DNA of 64,000 nt from Leishmania infantum JPCM5 (Eukaryota; Euglenozoa; Kinetoplastea; Trypanosomatida; Trypanosomatidae): NCBI RefSeq assembly GCF_000002875.2, contig NC_009411.2, positions 310,001 through 374,000 on the forward strand. Direction: 5' to 3'. Shown piece by piece: positions 20,537-31,358 of this stretch. How positions within the stretch are numbered: position 1 is the first letter of the stretch; every line of letters starts with the position of its first letter. The position numbers were made by a program, and so were the translations under genes. The notes under the pieces are model-generated. The model was not told the DNA's origin. It did no database searches and worked only from the letters and a program-made list of their open reading frames with translations.

Positions 20537-23500
20537 ATGTACGAAGAAGCAGGCTATGCCGTTGTACAGCGGTACAGCCGATGGCAGAAGAAGAAGGTGC
20601 GCACCATCATCGTCAACGCCCATGCCAAGATCGCGTCGCAGAAGTCCATTGCTGGTGCCATCGCTCTTGCAAAGCCGTTTGATCGCATCGAGTTGACCGG
20701 TGGGGAGTACCATGAGTCCGTGGCTGTGCAGATGCCGCTGGAACTGGTCGCCTCGGAGGGCGAGGATCCGCACATCTTCTCTCGTTTATCCACCATCACG
20801 ATCGCAACAAGTGGCATCGAGGTCTACATGGAGCGCATTATCGTCTCCTCTCGCAGTGGCAGCAAGCTCAACGCTGCCGTTGTCGCCGTCGCAGGCAACC
20901 CGATTCTCTTCCGCTGCCACTGCAGCTCCCTGGTCATCGGCGGCAACGCCGTAGCCCACGTCGACGAGTGCACTGTCAAGGAAAGTAGCAGCGGCGTCGG
21001 CATCGTTGTGCACGAGAGTGGCGGCGGTATCATCAAATCCTCCACGATCCGCAATCACCGCAACGTGTGTTTCGACATTGACACGCGGGGCGGGCTAGCG
21101 GTGACAGAGTGCACGATCGACAATAGCACCGGTGGCGATGCCATGAGCATCTCCGGCGCCGTCAGCTCCATCAGTCGTGACTCCGGCTCCTCGTCCACGT
21201 CGTGCAGCCAGGTCGAGGTGACGCACTGCCACTTTTCCATCTCCGACGACCCCAGCAGCGGTGCGTCTGGCGGGGTTTCCATGAGCTCTGTAGGGAGTGC
21301 CTGTGGCATCATCCTCACCCAAGGAGCCGCGCCGACCATCGCCTCGAACGAGTTCATTGAGGGCGAGATTGGCGTGCTGATGGAAGGCCCTGGCACGGCG
21401 CAGCTCAAAGGGAACGTGATCCGCTGCCAACGGCGCTGCGGCATCTTGGCCCTTGTGGAGGAGAGCTTTGGCTACGCCCCCAACCATCAGACGCTGCGTA
21501 TCACGGGTGAAAACGTCATAGACCGCTGCCGCGTCGGCATCGACGCACAGTGCGCCATGAGCCGTGCCTCGTATATCCAGCAGCAGAATTCCGCCACCGC
21601 CATGACAGGAGCCGGATCTGGCGTTGGTGCCCCCGCCGAAGCCGGCCTTAACGTCAGCGCCATCGGCGGCAGCATGAGCGGGGCGGATCGTTTCTTGTCT
21701 GACGAACTGCCAAACCCGAAGCGGGCCTTTGCGTGGACACCGGTCCAAGGCAGCACATCGTCGCCATCCTCGTGTGACGCGGCCTGCTTCCTACCCTCCA
21801 CCTCGCCGACGACCCCGCTTGTATGCATTGAGAGCAAGTGGTGCTCGCTGGACCAGCTCAGGGCCAATCTCCAGCAGCTCGTGACCATGACACTGCAGGC
21901 CAACCCCACATGCCTGCAGCCGGCTTTCGAGATCGGCACCAGCACCGCCTCGATCGTGAATGAGGGGCTCGACGCCACCTCTGCGAACCCGTTCGCCGGC
22001 ATCTTGAACGACATGCTGGGCACGCAACTCAGCCACCGAAAGGACACCCCAGCATCGCAGCGCGAAGTGCTGCGGCTGCGCGGGAACAAGGGCATCGACA
22101 TCATCAACACAAAGTTCTCCAACTGCGATATCTGCGCCATTCGCTTCGGCCGCCAAGGGTACGGACTGGTCGAGGACTGCGTGTTTGAGGATTGTGGAGC
22201 ATACGCGATCGTCGTGGATTGCGCAGCGCACCCGCTCATCACCGGCTGCCGCTTCCTGCGCTCTCGCGGGGCCAGCATCCTGGTGAGCAACTTTGCGAAT
22301 CCGCTCATCATCGGCAACGAGGTGGCGAGCGGGAAGCGAGACGGCATTCAGCTTGCCAGCATGAGCCGCGGTTTGATTATCGGCAACATCATCGCCACTC
22401 ACGTTGGAGCCGGCATCCGCGTCGACAAATACAGCCAGCCCCTCATCTGCGCCAACGCCATCTCGCAGAACCGCAAAGGTGGCATCGCTGTCGCCGAAGG
22501 TAGCAAGCCGACGATTCTGCTCAACAAACTTGCAGCGAACCTGTACGCACAGGTGAACTGCACCGAAGGCGCCGACGCCTTCATCTCGCATAACCGCATC
22601 ACCGCCTCCACAGACACCGGCATCCGCATCGACTCGTGCAGCCGCTGCACTGTCCTTTCCAACACCATCAGCTTCAACGGCGACGGCATCCTCGTCGAGC
22701 TGGACGCCGACCCTTACGTTGAGGACAACGACATCACAGACAACACGTGCGCAGGAGTGCGCGCGTGCAACAACGCGCTAGGCGTGTTCGTGGGGAACCG
22801 CATCCGCAAAAACGCGGGGCCGAACGTGCTCTTGACGGAGGGCGCCTCCTCGGTGTTTCGAGCTAATCGCATCGAGAATAGCTCACAAGGAGGCGTGGTC
22901 GTGTGCAACGAGGGGCACGGCTTCTTCGAGCGCAACACCATCGCAACGAACGCGACCGCTAATGTGCTGGTGGCGGGTGCGTATTCGGAGCCGGAGTTTC
23001 TGCGCAACGTCATCTCTAGCTCGCGCTCTGGCTGCGGCATCGTCTGCGGGCGCAGCGCCGGTGGCAGCTTCCTGCGCAACAGCATTCACGGAAACTACCA
23101 GTGCGGTGTGTTCATCCTGGAGGGGTCGAATCCGACGTTTCGGGGCAACAATATCGCACGCGAGGCTGTCGGCGTACTCGTGTCGGACGGCGGCAAGGGA
23201 TTGTTCACACAGAATATCATCGAGGACTGCTACGGCAGCGGCGTGCTGGCACAGCGGCAGGCGGACCCGGTCTTTTCACAGAACAGGGTGACGCGCTCTC
23301 AGATGAGCGGGCTGCATATCGCCCCGGACAGCGCCGGCCTGTTTGAGCGGAATGAAGTGACGCGGAACGACATTGGGGTGCAGTTCGGCTCATCGATGGA
23401 CTCCGCAGTCATTCAGATTCACTCTGCGTATCTTGATGACGCCGACACGAGCAACAAGGACTTGTCGGCGTCGTTGCAGCGCAAGGCATCACGTACAGCA

Positions 23501-26500
23501 CAGCACCGCTCTAGCGTGTTCGCGACCAACACGGATGCGAGTGTGCTGCGCAGCCTTGCGAGCGCGTCGCTGCAGCGGAGTGCGAGCGTGGTTCGGCTGC
23601 CGACAAGCGTCGTTCGCGGCAACATCATCACCGCCAACCTACGAGGTGGTGTTTTGTTGGATGCCTTTCCTAACGGCACGTTGGAGGAGAACGACATCTT
23701 CCAGAACAACGCGTACGGCGTCCGTGGCGACGCCACGTACGGTGCAGCGCGTGCGCTGGCGATTTTGACGACCACGCTTGGTGTCGCAGACCGTACCTCT
23801 GTTATACGGCCGCGATCCTTGCAGCAGCAGCAGCAGCAGTCCTCCTTTGAGCAGCTGCAAACATTAATGCTGATTCGCGCAAACAATATCTACGGCCACG
23901 ACGAGGCGAACATCTTCCTTGATCACTTCGACGGCGATAAGCACGAGACGGCCATCACCGAGAACACCATCTACGGGGCCCCGTACGGCGTGTGCGTGGC
24001 GAACAACTCCACGGTTTACTCGATGAGCAAGAACGAGGTTCACACATGCATGGACGGTTTCGCCTTTGCAAGCGGCGGCCACGGCTGCTACACGGCGAAC
24101 CACATCCGCGACTGCACCTACTCGGGTGTCTACATCTCCGACAAGGCCTACCCTGACTTCACGGACGCCAACCGCATCGAGAAATGCGGCTTCAGCGGCG
24201 TCCTGGTGGACGTGAACGGCCAAGGCGTGTTTCTCAACAACACCATCTGTCACTGTGCCACGGGCGTCGTCGTATTCTGCGGCCCCACCACGCCGTTTCA
24301 CGTGTCCTATGAGGAGGTCATTCATGCGCGCATCCTCTCCTCCACGCCGACGTTCACGGCGAACACGATCGAAGAAAATGAACTTCATGGCGTGCTGCTG
24401 ATCAGCGTCATTTCGGGATGTCCGCTGCGCTCGCCTCTACTTCTGTCCTGCAGCGACGCTGGCGGGAAGTCTGCCGAAGTTCCTCCGGCAGACAGCTCAA
24501 CTGACGAGCCGCTGCACGACGAGCCCGCACCCTACTCCTGTGCGGTCGGCGGGACCGTGACGGCGCGAGGCAATCGACTCTGCGCCACCTTCGAGAAAAA
24601 TATTATTCGACGCAATCGCATGATGGGCGTTTACCATGACCGCTTTGAGCACTGGGACCTCTCGGCGCTCGAGAAGACGCACGCGGAGACGAAGCCGTCC
24701 GCCGGCAACCCAGTGAAGAACGCGCATGGCGGGTACGAGATTCTGCTTGGCACGTCGCAAATCCTCGACAACGACGAGCACCAACGGCAGCGTCAGCTGA
24801 AGCAGGTGAGTCTTATCGAGAACATCATCACAGAGTGCAGCGTCGGCGTCGGTGCCGGGTACGGGTGCCATCCGTATCTTCAGCGCAACAAGATCCATCA
24901 CAACACTTTCTTCGGCCTCCTCCTGCGCTTCGGCTCAGCTGTCTCGGCTTACGCGAATGACATCTGCGACAACGGCCTGGCTGGCGTGTACGCGGCGATC
25001 GGGGCGAAGGGGTACATTGCGAAAGGTATCATCGAGTCAAACAACGGCTGGTGTCGGCCGGAGGCGAGTCCGCACACGCCGCGCAGCTTCGACGACTGCA
25101 CCTTTTCAAAGTCGTTTTTCACGCAGGCGATGGTGGGCACTGTGGAGGAGAAGGTGCGCGCCACCGCCGTCAGGGCAGGTAGGACACTTCGCGCGTGCTG
25201 CCGCGCGTACGAGCAGATGACTCGCCTTGCCGAGGTCCACGTCTTCACCATGACGGACGCCCTCCGCTACCTCGCCGAGCTGGTCGCAGCCTCTTCGGGT
25301 GGCTTGACGCTCGCCAGCGGCTGTGCGCCGTCGTCGCTCTTTGAAGTGGTCGAAGATGCCTCGTCTAGCGCGAAGGGCGCGGCAGCGTCAGGTAGGCGGT
25401 GGCTCGGTGGTGTGGCGTTGGCCGATTACGCGGACGTATCCACGGCCGACGGCGGCATCGGGGTTTGGGTGCAGGCGGGAAGTCGGGTGACGATTCAGGG
25501 CAACAGAATCGGCAAGCACCAGAACAGCGGTGTGTTGATCACAAAAGGCGTACTGCAGCACCATTCGGTCCTGCACAAATCGTTCAACATGGAGGAAGGC
25601 AGTAAAGGGAACAAGAAACTCGAGATGGTGGCCTCCCTACCTGGCCGTGCGAAGTCGATGAAGACGACGGCGAGCAGCGCGACGGTGGACATCTTTGCCG
25701 GGCAACGTGAAGCACCGCCTCTTGCCTGCGCGGAGCCCGGTGCCCTCTTCACGACACAGATGCTCTACGCAACGGGAATTTTGGCGGCCGTGCAGGTGGC
25801 TGCATCCACTACCTTCGAGAGCCTTGACGCCGACTTTGCGTCCTTCTTGCACCACAGCCTCTCCCTCTCCTCGTTGAATGGGCTCGAGGCCGAGGAGAAG
25901 AGGCAGCGCGTGGACTCTCTCCACCACGTCCACATCGCAGACAACGTCATTAGCAGCAACAGGGACGGGCTGCACGTCGAGGTGTTTCACCGCCTACAGG
26001 CGTGTGCCACGCCCAGCGCGGCCACGGCTGCTGCGGCTTCAATCAGCCGCATCAAGCCGCACTCCGGTGGTGGGGCAAACAGCACGATTGATCTGATGCC
26101 GCACGCTCCCACAGAAGCACACGCGCTACCGCGGTTTCAGCGCGCACGTACGCCAAAGTTCTCCGCGGCACCGACGGCCTTTGCGAACGACACAGCTTCG
26201 GAGGCGGCGGCGACGAGTGCCCTCCGCGCCTCGTCGCACGACATTGACGTGATGGAGTGCGCCTACAGTACCTCCGACTTCACGATCGTGGTGGAGGGGA
26301 ACACCGTGACACAGAATCGTCGCTACGGCGTGTACGCGGTGCACGTGGCGAACGTGCACTGCGAGCGCTGGCTCTCGGGGCGTAGCGTGCTGAACGAGAC
26401 CATCGCATCTCAGTACGACAGCATTCGCTCCAAGCTGGTCCTGGGGCAGGAGACGACACGAGTGAGTGTGACGCTGCCGTTTGAGTTGCATGCGCTCCAG

Positions 26501-29500
26501 CAAAAGGTAGGCCACGCCCTGTTCCGGAAGAACGACCTCTTCCGCAACCAGCACATGCAAGTCTGCGTGACGTCACGGTACGTTGCCCTGACGCAAGACG
26601 GCGACCAAACGCTGCTGCAGCTGGACACGACGACCCCCCTGTCGGGGTCCAACTACGCCTCGCAGGTGCTCGTCGGGGTCCCCGTGATGGCGAGTCTACT
26701 CCAGTTGCCGCCGCCTGGGTTGCTGCTATGGGATGAGAACAAGGTACGCGACGCGAAGAGCGGGGTGCTGCTTTGCGGCTACCTCGGACCGCACAGCGTC
26801 CGCTTTCAACGCAACACCTTCGCGAACATCGCCAGCGACGCCCTCTGTGTGCAGGGACATCTAGCGTGTGCGACAGTGGGGAAGGGGAACGTCTTTGAGC
26901 GCAATGGTGTCGGGCTCCGCCTGGCGCAGCAGCAACGGATTCGCCTCGTGACGTCTCCGGCAACGGTGCTGAGCCACCTGCGAACGCGCGTCTTTCATAA
27001 CACCTTCAGAGAAGCCAATGACTCGTCGATTTTGCTGGAGTGCGTCGGTGAGGAGGCGCCGCTGGTGTACCAAAACGAGTTCAGTCGGCACACGGCGGGC
27101 ACGGCGGCGCTGTACTTGCGAAGTGAAAGGGCCGGCGGAGCGGCGGTGGTGCAGGGCAACGTCTTTTCGGAGAACTACATCCCCGTCTTTCTGGTTGGTG
27201 GAAGCGAGTCTGGGGTAGAGGGCCCGCTCCACGCCTCCCCCATCACCCTCGTCGAGAATCGGTTCACGTGCAACTACGTCGGCGCCATCGCCTGCAGCGG
27301 CGCTGCCCCGACACTCGAGCGAAACATCTTCGAAAAAAACGCCCGGGCAGGCCTGGAGGTGGTGGGGAGCGGCACCCGACCGCAGCTCCGCCACTGCGTT
27401 TTCCGCGAGCACAGGCGGGCCGGCGACGGAGGGGATTTGACGATGCCCTGCCCAAATCAAGGGACGCTCCAGCTCGAGTGCCGCAACTTCTCCTTGAAGC
27501 TGCTGCCCGAGAACGCTCGCGTGCTCACTGCCACGAGTCAGGCACGGCTACCGGCTGGCTTGCTCATCGGTCCATTGACCGAGCCGGTGGTGGACGCGTG
27601 CGGTTTCATCAATAATGACATCGGCGTGGACGCCGTGCGGGATGCTGCGAGTCCGGCCATTGCGTTGGCAGGACCGAAAGCGCACTTCAAAGGATGCCTA
27701 TTCACGCAGCACCAGGTCTGCGGTGTGCTGGTGCGCGGTTTCCACGGTGCAGCCGACGGCAGCGGAGGCGGAGGCAGGGGTGTGGACGAGAGAGGCGGTG
27801 GCGCCGCCAAAGGGACTACCGAAGGCCGAAAGCCGACCGACGGTGCCGTCGATGTCAGCAGTGCACTCAGCATGGCGGGCACGACAGTTTTTGAGCGGTG
27901 CGTGTTCACGAATAACGCCACGGCCAACGGCGGCGGCGACGTGGTGGCGATGGAGGACGGCTGCGCAACGTTTCGCGAGAACGTCTTCTGCGGAGCCGTC
28001 GTGGGAAAGACGGGTGGTGTAGCCTGCTTCACGCAGAACAGCTTCATCGCCTTGTCAGATGGCGATGCCGCTACCCTTAGGGGGGCGGCGCACGACTCGT
28101 CGCCCTGCTCAGGCGCTGCCAACGGCGCCGCTGCTGCGGTCGTCATTCAGGAGGGTGGTCGCATTGTAGCCGGCCAAAATACAATCGTGCATCGCAAAGT
28201 CGGTGTGCAGTGCCTGCCTGGCGCGGAGGGCGTTGTGACAGACAACCGCATTGTGCAATGCGTGACGGGATTGGTGCTCGCGCCCTTCAACCGCACAGAC
28301 GTAAACAAGAACCGGGTGCTCGACAGCGTGGATTGTGGCGCCGTCGCCTACGGCGGTCGAATGGAAGACAATAAGATCATCAAGGCCCCTACGGGGATCC
28401 TGGTGCAGCACTCCTCCGTCTACAAGGGCATCAATGCAGTCCCATCGCACAAGCGCGACGCGCTGGGGTTCCTCTGCATTGGTAACAGAATCGTCGACTG
28501 CGCCAAGAATGGTCTCCTCATCACCACCGCCGGCGTCTTCGACGGCAACAGCGTGTCGCGCTGCAAGAGCGGCATCCACATCGCCTCGCCTCTCAACGGT
28601 GGGCCCGCCGGCTCGTGCCCGGTGATCAAAAACTGCAGTGTCTATGACAACGGCGTGGGGGTCTGCATGGAACACGAGTCTGAGTCGGCGGTGCGGGACA
28701 ACGACATCTTTGATAATGAGACGGTGGGCTTGCTCGTCGCCGCAACGGCGACAGGGACTCTGCAGGACAACCACATCTCCTCCCCCGTCGACCAGGGCGC
28801 GGTGGAGATGGCGGTGGAGTCGCGGTTGAAGTCGTTCGGCAACGTCATCCGAAACCAGTTCTCGCCGGCCTTCCAGCGCGGCACACGAGCGAGCCGCGCA
28901 AAGGACTACCAACTTGAGCAGGCAGACCTCGATCGGGAGCTGCGAGACCTGGACGGCACTGTCGAGCAGGCGCATCACAGCATGGAGGCTGTCTCAAGCG
29001 GCTTGTGGTCGCTTCAGCAGGAACTCATCAGCATGCACTCGAGATCCATCGCGAACTTCGCGGCATTGATGGCGGGGCCGGCAGGAAGCGCACTGCGCGT
29101 TGCCAGCGCGCGGGCTGGCACGACGACGGCTGCCGCTTTCTCCGACAAGAAAGATGATCGCCCCACTCCGGGTAAGCAGTCGATCAGCAATGCTAAGAGC
29201 ACTTTAGAGAGCGGGAGCAGCGTCACCGGTGCCGCGGCATCGCGCAAGCGCTCCTTAGGCTCGGTTGGGCGATGGACCACTGGTGCCGGCACCAGCCGCG
29301 TCCCTGCCGTTTCGATGGGTATACGCAAGCAGTCTAAGGCGGGATTGTCTACGAAGGCCGACCCCGGCGGAAAGGCCACGCGTAGCGCCGCTTCGGCGGA
29401 CCCAATGAAGGTTCTCGTCCACGTTTTCACTAGCGCCGCGACGAGTTCAGGCGCGGACGCGGTTGGTCAGGCAATCACTGGCGTACTTGCCAAGGCGCCT

Positions 29501-30412
29501 CTCTCCAAGTACAACTTTATTTCCACCGTCTCCACCTCGACGTCACAGCTGCTGCGACTGCTCGGTGGCCCCCACCCCATGCAGCCGTTTCTCTGCGTGG
29601 TCGTCGTCGACGCAAACTTTGGCCACTTTAGCCCGTCAGACCACGACGCGCTGCAGCAGCTGCACAAGAGCGCTTGCGTTGACCGTCTCACCACGCACCG
29701 GGGAGCGACCGAGGCTGCCGGCAGAGACTCTCAGGAGGTGTCGAGCCTCTTTTACACTGTTCTACCCGGCAGTTTCTGCAAGAAGGACGAGGCAAGCCCG
29801 AGTGGGGACGGTGTCATGAGCATGGAGGCTTATGCGGCAGCCCATCATCCGTTCACCTACACCGCCTCCGTAGAAGAGGTGCTTGACGTCCTACATGACC
29901 GAATCAGCCAGGACATGAATGCATCCACCGCATCAGCAGCAAACTGCCTTTCGCGAAGCATCACCCTGCAGGACGTCCAAGTCTCTGTCACGGAAAGCAC
30001 GGTGGGCAACCCCCCGATCGATGACGACGACAGTCGTAGCCGCAGTGCGTCTGTAAGTGGCGGGTGCTCTGCCCTCACGTGTGAGAGCCGCAGCGGGTCC
30101 ACTTTCCTCACAGTCGAGCACGTGAGCTCCCTTTTCTCGAAGCTTACACCCGAGGCTCTCGGCTTAGAACCCTCGAAGGACGCGCGAAACATGAAGAGGC
30201 AGAAGTCGTCGGTGGTACTCAGTGTCCACGAGGAGGGCGACATCGGTGAACTCGATCATACGAAACGAAGCGGAGGGGGATCAGTGCACCACCGAAGAGG
30301 ATCCACTGCCTCCAAGTCCGCTGGCCAAGGCGCGCCGGCTGGCCGTCGCCGATCCTCCGTCGTCAGTTCGAGGAGCGGGCGCCGCACCTCAGTGGCTTCA
30401 AAAAAGAGCTGA
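20537..30412 (+). CDS. Giant parallel beta-helix repeat protein (~3,291 aa)
   Basis: It starts at the first ATG (20537) with MYEEAGYAVVQRYSRWQ; only a GTG lies upstream in frame. Residues ~30-2780 are dominated by degenerate ~22-24-residue rungs of right-handed parallel beta-helix (PbH1/NosD type), such as NPLIIGNEVASGKRDGIQLA, GLIIGNIIATHVGAGIRVDK and DPYVEDNDITDNTCAGVRAC, with regularly spaced Asn, Gly and hydrophobics. Longer polar insertions interrupt the helix (a Q-rich run near 1095-1107; Ser/Ala-rich segments near 375-430 and 1680-1720). A charged coiled-coil-like segment lies at ~2791-2845 (DYQLEQADLDRELRDLDG). Next comes a Ser/Thr/Lys-rich linker, then a globular segment from ~2957 with hydrophobic strands (MKVLVHVF, FLCVVVVDANFG), and a basic Ser/Arg C-terminus. 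There is no signal peptide or membrane segment. Family beta-helices bind carbohydrate or protein (compare FBXO11 and NosD), but I see no catalytic motif. An intracellular scaffold is inference. Confidence 0.9.
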   Translation: MYEEAGYAVVQRYSRWQKKKVRTIIVNAHAKIASQKSIAGAIALAKPFDRIELTGGEYHESVAVQMPLELVASEGEDPHIFSRLSTITIATSGIEVYMERIIVSSRSGSKLNAAVVAVAGNPILFRCHCSSLVIGGNAVAHVDECTVKESSSGVGIVVHESGGGIIKSSTIRNHRNVCFDIDTRGGLAVTECTIDNSTGGDAMSISGAVSSISRDSGSSSTSCSQVEVTHCHFSISDDPSSGASGGVSMSSVGSACGIILTQGAAPTIASNEFIEGEIGVLMEGPGTAQLKGNVIRCQRRCGILALVEESFGYAPNHQTLRITGENVIDRCRVGIDAQCAMSRASYIQQQNSATAMTGAGSGVGAPAEAGLNVSAIGGSMSGADRFLSDELPNPKRAFAWTPVQGSTSSPSSCDAACFLPSTSPTTPLVCIESKWCSLDQLRANLQQLVTMTLQANPTCLQPAFEIGTSTASIVNEGLDATSANPFAGILNDMLGTQLSHRKDTPASQREVLRLRGNKGIDIINTKFSNCDICAIRFGRQGYGLVEDCVFEDCGAYAIVVDCAAHPLITGCRFLRSRGASILVSNFANPLIIGNEVASGKRDGIQLASMSRGLIIGNIIATHVGAGIRVDKYSQPLICANAISQNRKGGIAVAEGSKPTILLNKLAANLYAQVNCTEGADAFISHNRITASTDTGIRIDSCSRCTVLSNTISFNGDGILVELDADPYVEDNDITDNTCAGVRACNNALGVFVGNRIRKNAGPNVLLTEGASSVFRANRIENSSQGGVVVCNEGHGFFERNTIATNATANVLVAGAYSEPEFLRNVISSSRSGCGIVCGRSAGGSFLRNSIHGNYQCGVFILEGSNPTFRGNNIAREAVGVLVSDGGKGLFTQNIIEDCYGSGVLAQRQADPVFSQNRVTRSQMSGLHIAPDSAGLFERNEVTRNDIGVQFGSSMDSAVIQIHSAYLDDADTSNKDLSASLQRKASRTAQHRSSVFATNTDASVLRSLASASLQRSASVVRLPTSVVRGNIITANLRGGVLLDAFPNGTLEENDIFQNNAYGVRGDATYGAARALAILTTTLGVADRTSVIRPRSLQQQQQQSSFEQLQTLMLIRANNIYGHDEANIFLDHFDGDKHETAITENTIYGAPYGVCVANNSTVYSMSKNEVHTCMDGFAFASGGHGCYTANHIRDCTYSGVYISDKAYPDFTDANRIEKCGFSGVLVDVNGQGVFLNNTICHCATGVVVFCGPTTPFHVSYEEVIHARILSSTPTFTANTIEENELHGVLLISVISGCPLRSPLLLSCSDAGGKSAEVPPADSSTDEPLHDEPAPYSCAVGGTVTARGNRLCATFEKNIIRRNRMMGVYHDRFEHWDLSALEKTHAETKPSAGNPVKNAHGGYEILLGTSQILDNDEHQRQRQLKQVSLIENIITECSVGVGAGYGCHPYLQRNKIHHNTFFGLLLRFGSAVSAYANDICDNGLAGVYAAIGAKGYIAKGIIESNNGWCRPEASPHTPRSFDDCTFSKSFFTQAMVGTVEEKVRATAVRAGRTLRACCRAYEQMTRLAEVHVFTMTDALRYLAELVAASSGGLTLASGCAPSSLFEVVEDASSSAKGAAASGRRWLGGVALADYADVSTADGGIGVWVQAGSRVTIQGNRIGKHQNSGVLITKGVLQHHSVLHKSFNMEEGSKGNKKLEMVASLPGRAKSMKTTASSATVDIFAGQREAPPLACAEPGALFTTQMLYATGILAAVQVAASTTFESLDADFASFLHHSLSLSSLNGLEAEEKRQRVDSLHHVHIADNVISSNRDGLHVEVFHRLQACATPSAATAAAASISRIKPHSGGGANSTIDLMPHAPTEAHALPRFQRARTPKFSAAPTAFANDTASEAAATSALRASSHDIDVMECAYSTSDFTIVVEGNTVTQNRRYGVYAVHVANVHCERWLSGRSVLNETIASQYDSIRSKLVLGQETTRVSVTLPFELHALQQKVGHALFRKNDLFRNQHMQVCVTSRYVALTQDGDQTLLQLDTTTPLSGSNYASQVLVGVPVMASLLQLPPPGLLLWDENKVRDAKSGVLLCGYLGPHSVRFQRNTFANIASDALCVQGHLACATVGKGNVFERNGVGLRLAQQQRIRLVTSPATVLSHLRTRVFHNTFREANDSSILLECVGEEAPLVYQNEFSRHTAGTAALYLRSERAGGAAVVQGNVFSENYIPVFLVGGSESGVEGPLHASPITLVENRFTCNYVGAIACSGAAPTLERNIFEKNARAGLEVVGSGTRPQLRHCVFREHRRAGDGGDLTMPCPNQGTLQLECRNFSLKLLPENARVLTATSQARLPAGLLIGPLTEPVVDACGFINNDIGVDAVRDAASPAIALAGPKAHFKGCLFTQHQVCGVLVRGFHGAADGSGGGGRGVDERGGGAAKGTTEGRKPTDGAVDVSSALSMAGTTVFERCVFTNNATANGGGDVVAMEDGCATFRENVFCGAVVGKTGGVACFTQNSFIALSDGDAATLRGAAHDSSPCSGAANGAAAAVVIQEGGRIVAGQNTIVHRKVGVQCLPGAEGVVTDNRIVQCVTGLVLAPFNRTDVNKNRVLDSVDCGAVAYGGRMEDNKIIKAPTGILVQHSSVYKGINAVPSHKRDALGFLCIGNRIVDCAKNGLLITTAGVFDGNSVSRCKSGIHIASPLNGGPAGSCPVIKNCSVYDNGVGVCMEHESESAVRDNDIFDNETVGLLVAATATGTLQDNHISSPVDQGAVEMAVESRLKSFGNVIRNQFSPAFQRGTRASRAKDYQLEQADLDRELRDLDGTVEQAHHSMEAVSSGLWSLQQELISMHSRSIANFAALMAGPAGSALRVASARAGTTTAAAFSDKKDDRPTPGKQSISNAKSTLESGSSVTGAAASRKRSLGSVGRWTTGAGTSRVPAVSMGIRKQSKAGLSTKADPGGKATRSAASADPMKVLVHVFTSAATSSGADAVGQAITGVLAKAPLSKYNFISTVSTSTSQLLRLLGGPHPMQPFLCVVVVDANFGHFSPSDHDALQQLHKSACVDRLTTHRGATEAAGRDSQEVSSLFYTVLPGSFCKKDEASPSGDGVMSMEAYAAAHHPFTYTASVEEVLDVLHDRISQDMNASTASAANCLSRSITLQDVQVSVTESTVGNPPIDDDDSRSRSASVSGGCSALTCESRSGSTFLTVEHVSSLFSKLTPEALGLEPSKDARNMKRQKSSVVLSVHEEGDIGELDHTKRSGGGSVHHRRGSTASKSAGQGAPAGRRRSSVVSSRSGRRTSVASKKS

Positions 30413-31358
30413 ACACGACATGGTGGCGCTGTGCCCGCCGGGCGGATCAAAGACGAAACGCATGTTTGGTTGGGCTGTTTCCTACCTCGTCTCCCGCTCT
30501 TCCTGCGAGTGTTGGTGCGGATAGATTCATGAACGCAACCGTGGCGCCGACGGCCGCCCGTACACTCTTTGTTGTCCCCCCTCCCATTATGTCGCGTATG
30601 TGTCTGCCCTCTGCCGTTTACACAATTCCTGCTGTCCGCGCATGCGTGTATGTGTGGCTGTGTTTTGTAGGCTGTAATGAGAGCCTCTCGTCACCCCGCC
30701 CCTGAGTTGCCCATCATCGGCGCTGAGTCAAATTTGTCTGAACGTCCCTCCTCCCCTAACCTGCCGCACTCATACTTTTCCTCGGTGCCCAATCCTCGTT
30801 GTTGCGAGTGATAAGGCAGAGGGGAGAGGGGCTCGGCGCCGGGGAGAGGGTGCGATGCACGCACTGACTGCCCATCTCTCCAAGAATAGAAAGAATAACA
30901 GCATCGAAAAGAGTCTCTCTTCTCATGATCACGGACGTAGTCGGTGCTGGTGCGCGCCTCGGTGCGGCTGCAGCTGTACGTGGTCGCGAAGCGCGCAAAG
31001 CAGCAGCGACTGCGCGCTTTTGGCCGCATGCTGCAGCCTTCAAGGTAACCACGGCAAGTCTGTGGCATCCTCTTCCCCGCACCCACCTTGGCGAGCTCCT
31101 TTGGTATCGGTCGCAAATGTCGTGCTGTCTGTCGGAAAGGAGCTCCGTCAGCGAAGGGCGTCTTATACCCGGCAGCATTCCAGGTTTGATCTTCTTACGC
31201 ATCTCCGCCTTCGCTGGCTGGTGCCTCCTCTCTCGTTTTCGCGCCACCGGCAACAGCAAGAGTACGCCGCCACCGTCGCTCGTCCTTCTTCCGCTCCCTC
31301 GCCCTCAAGAGTGTCAGGAAAGGTCTGAGCGTGAGGATCGGTTTTGAAGCGCGAACGC
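30413..31358 (+). other. Intergenic region
   Basis: Spacer of ~950 bp with no supported gene. The frame of the next gene is open from 31344 through a TTG, but its first ATG is 31359. A CT-rich stretch at ~31270-31310 precedes AG sites. Confidence 0.55.
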
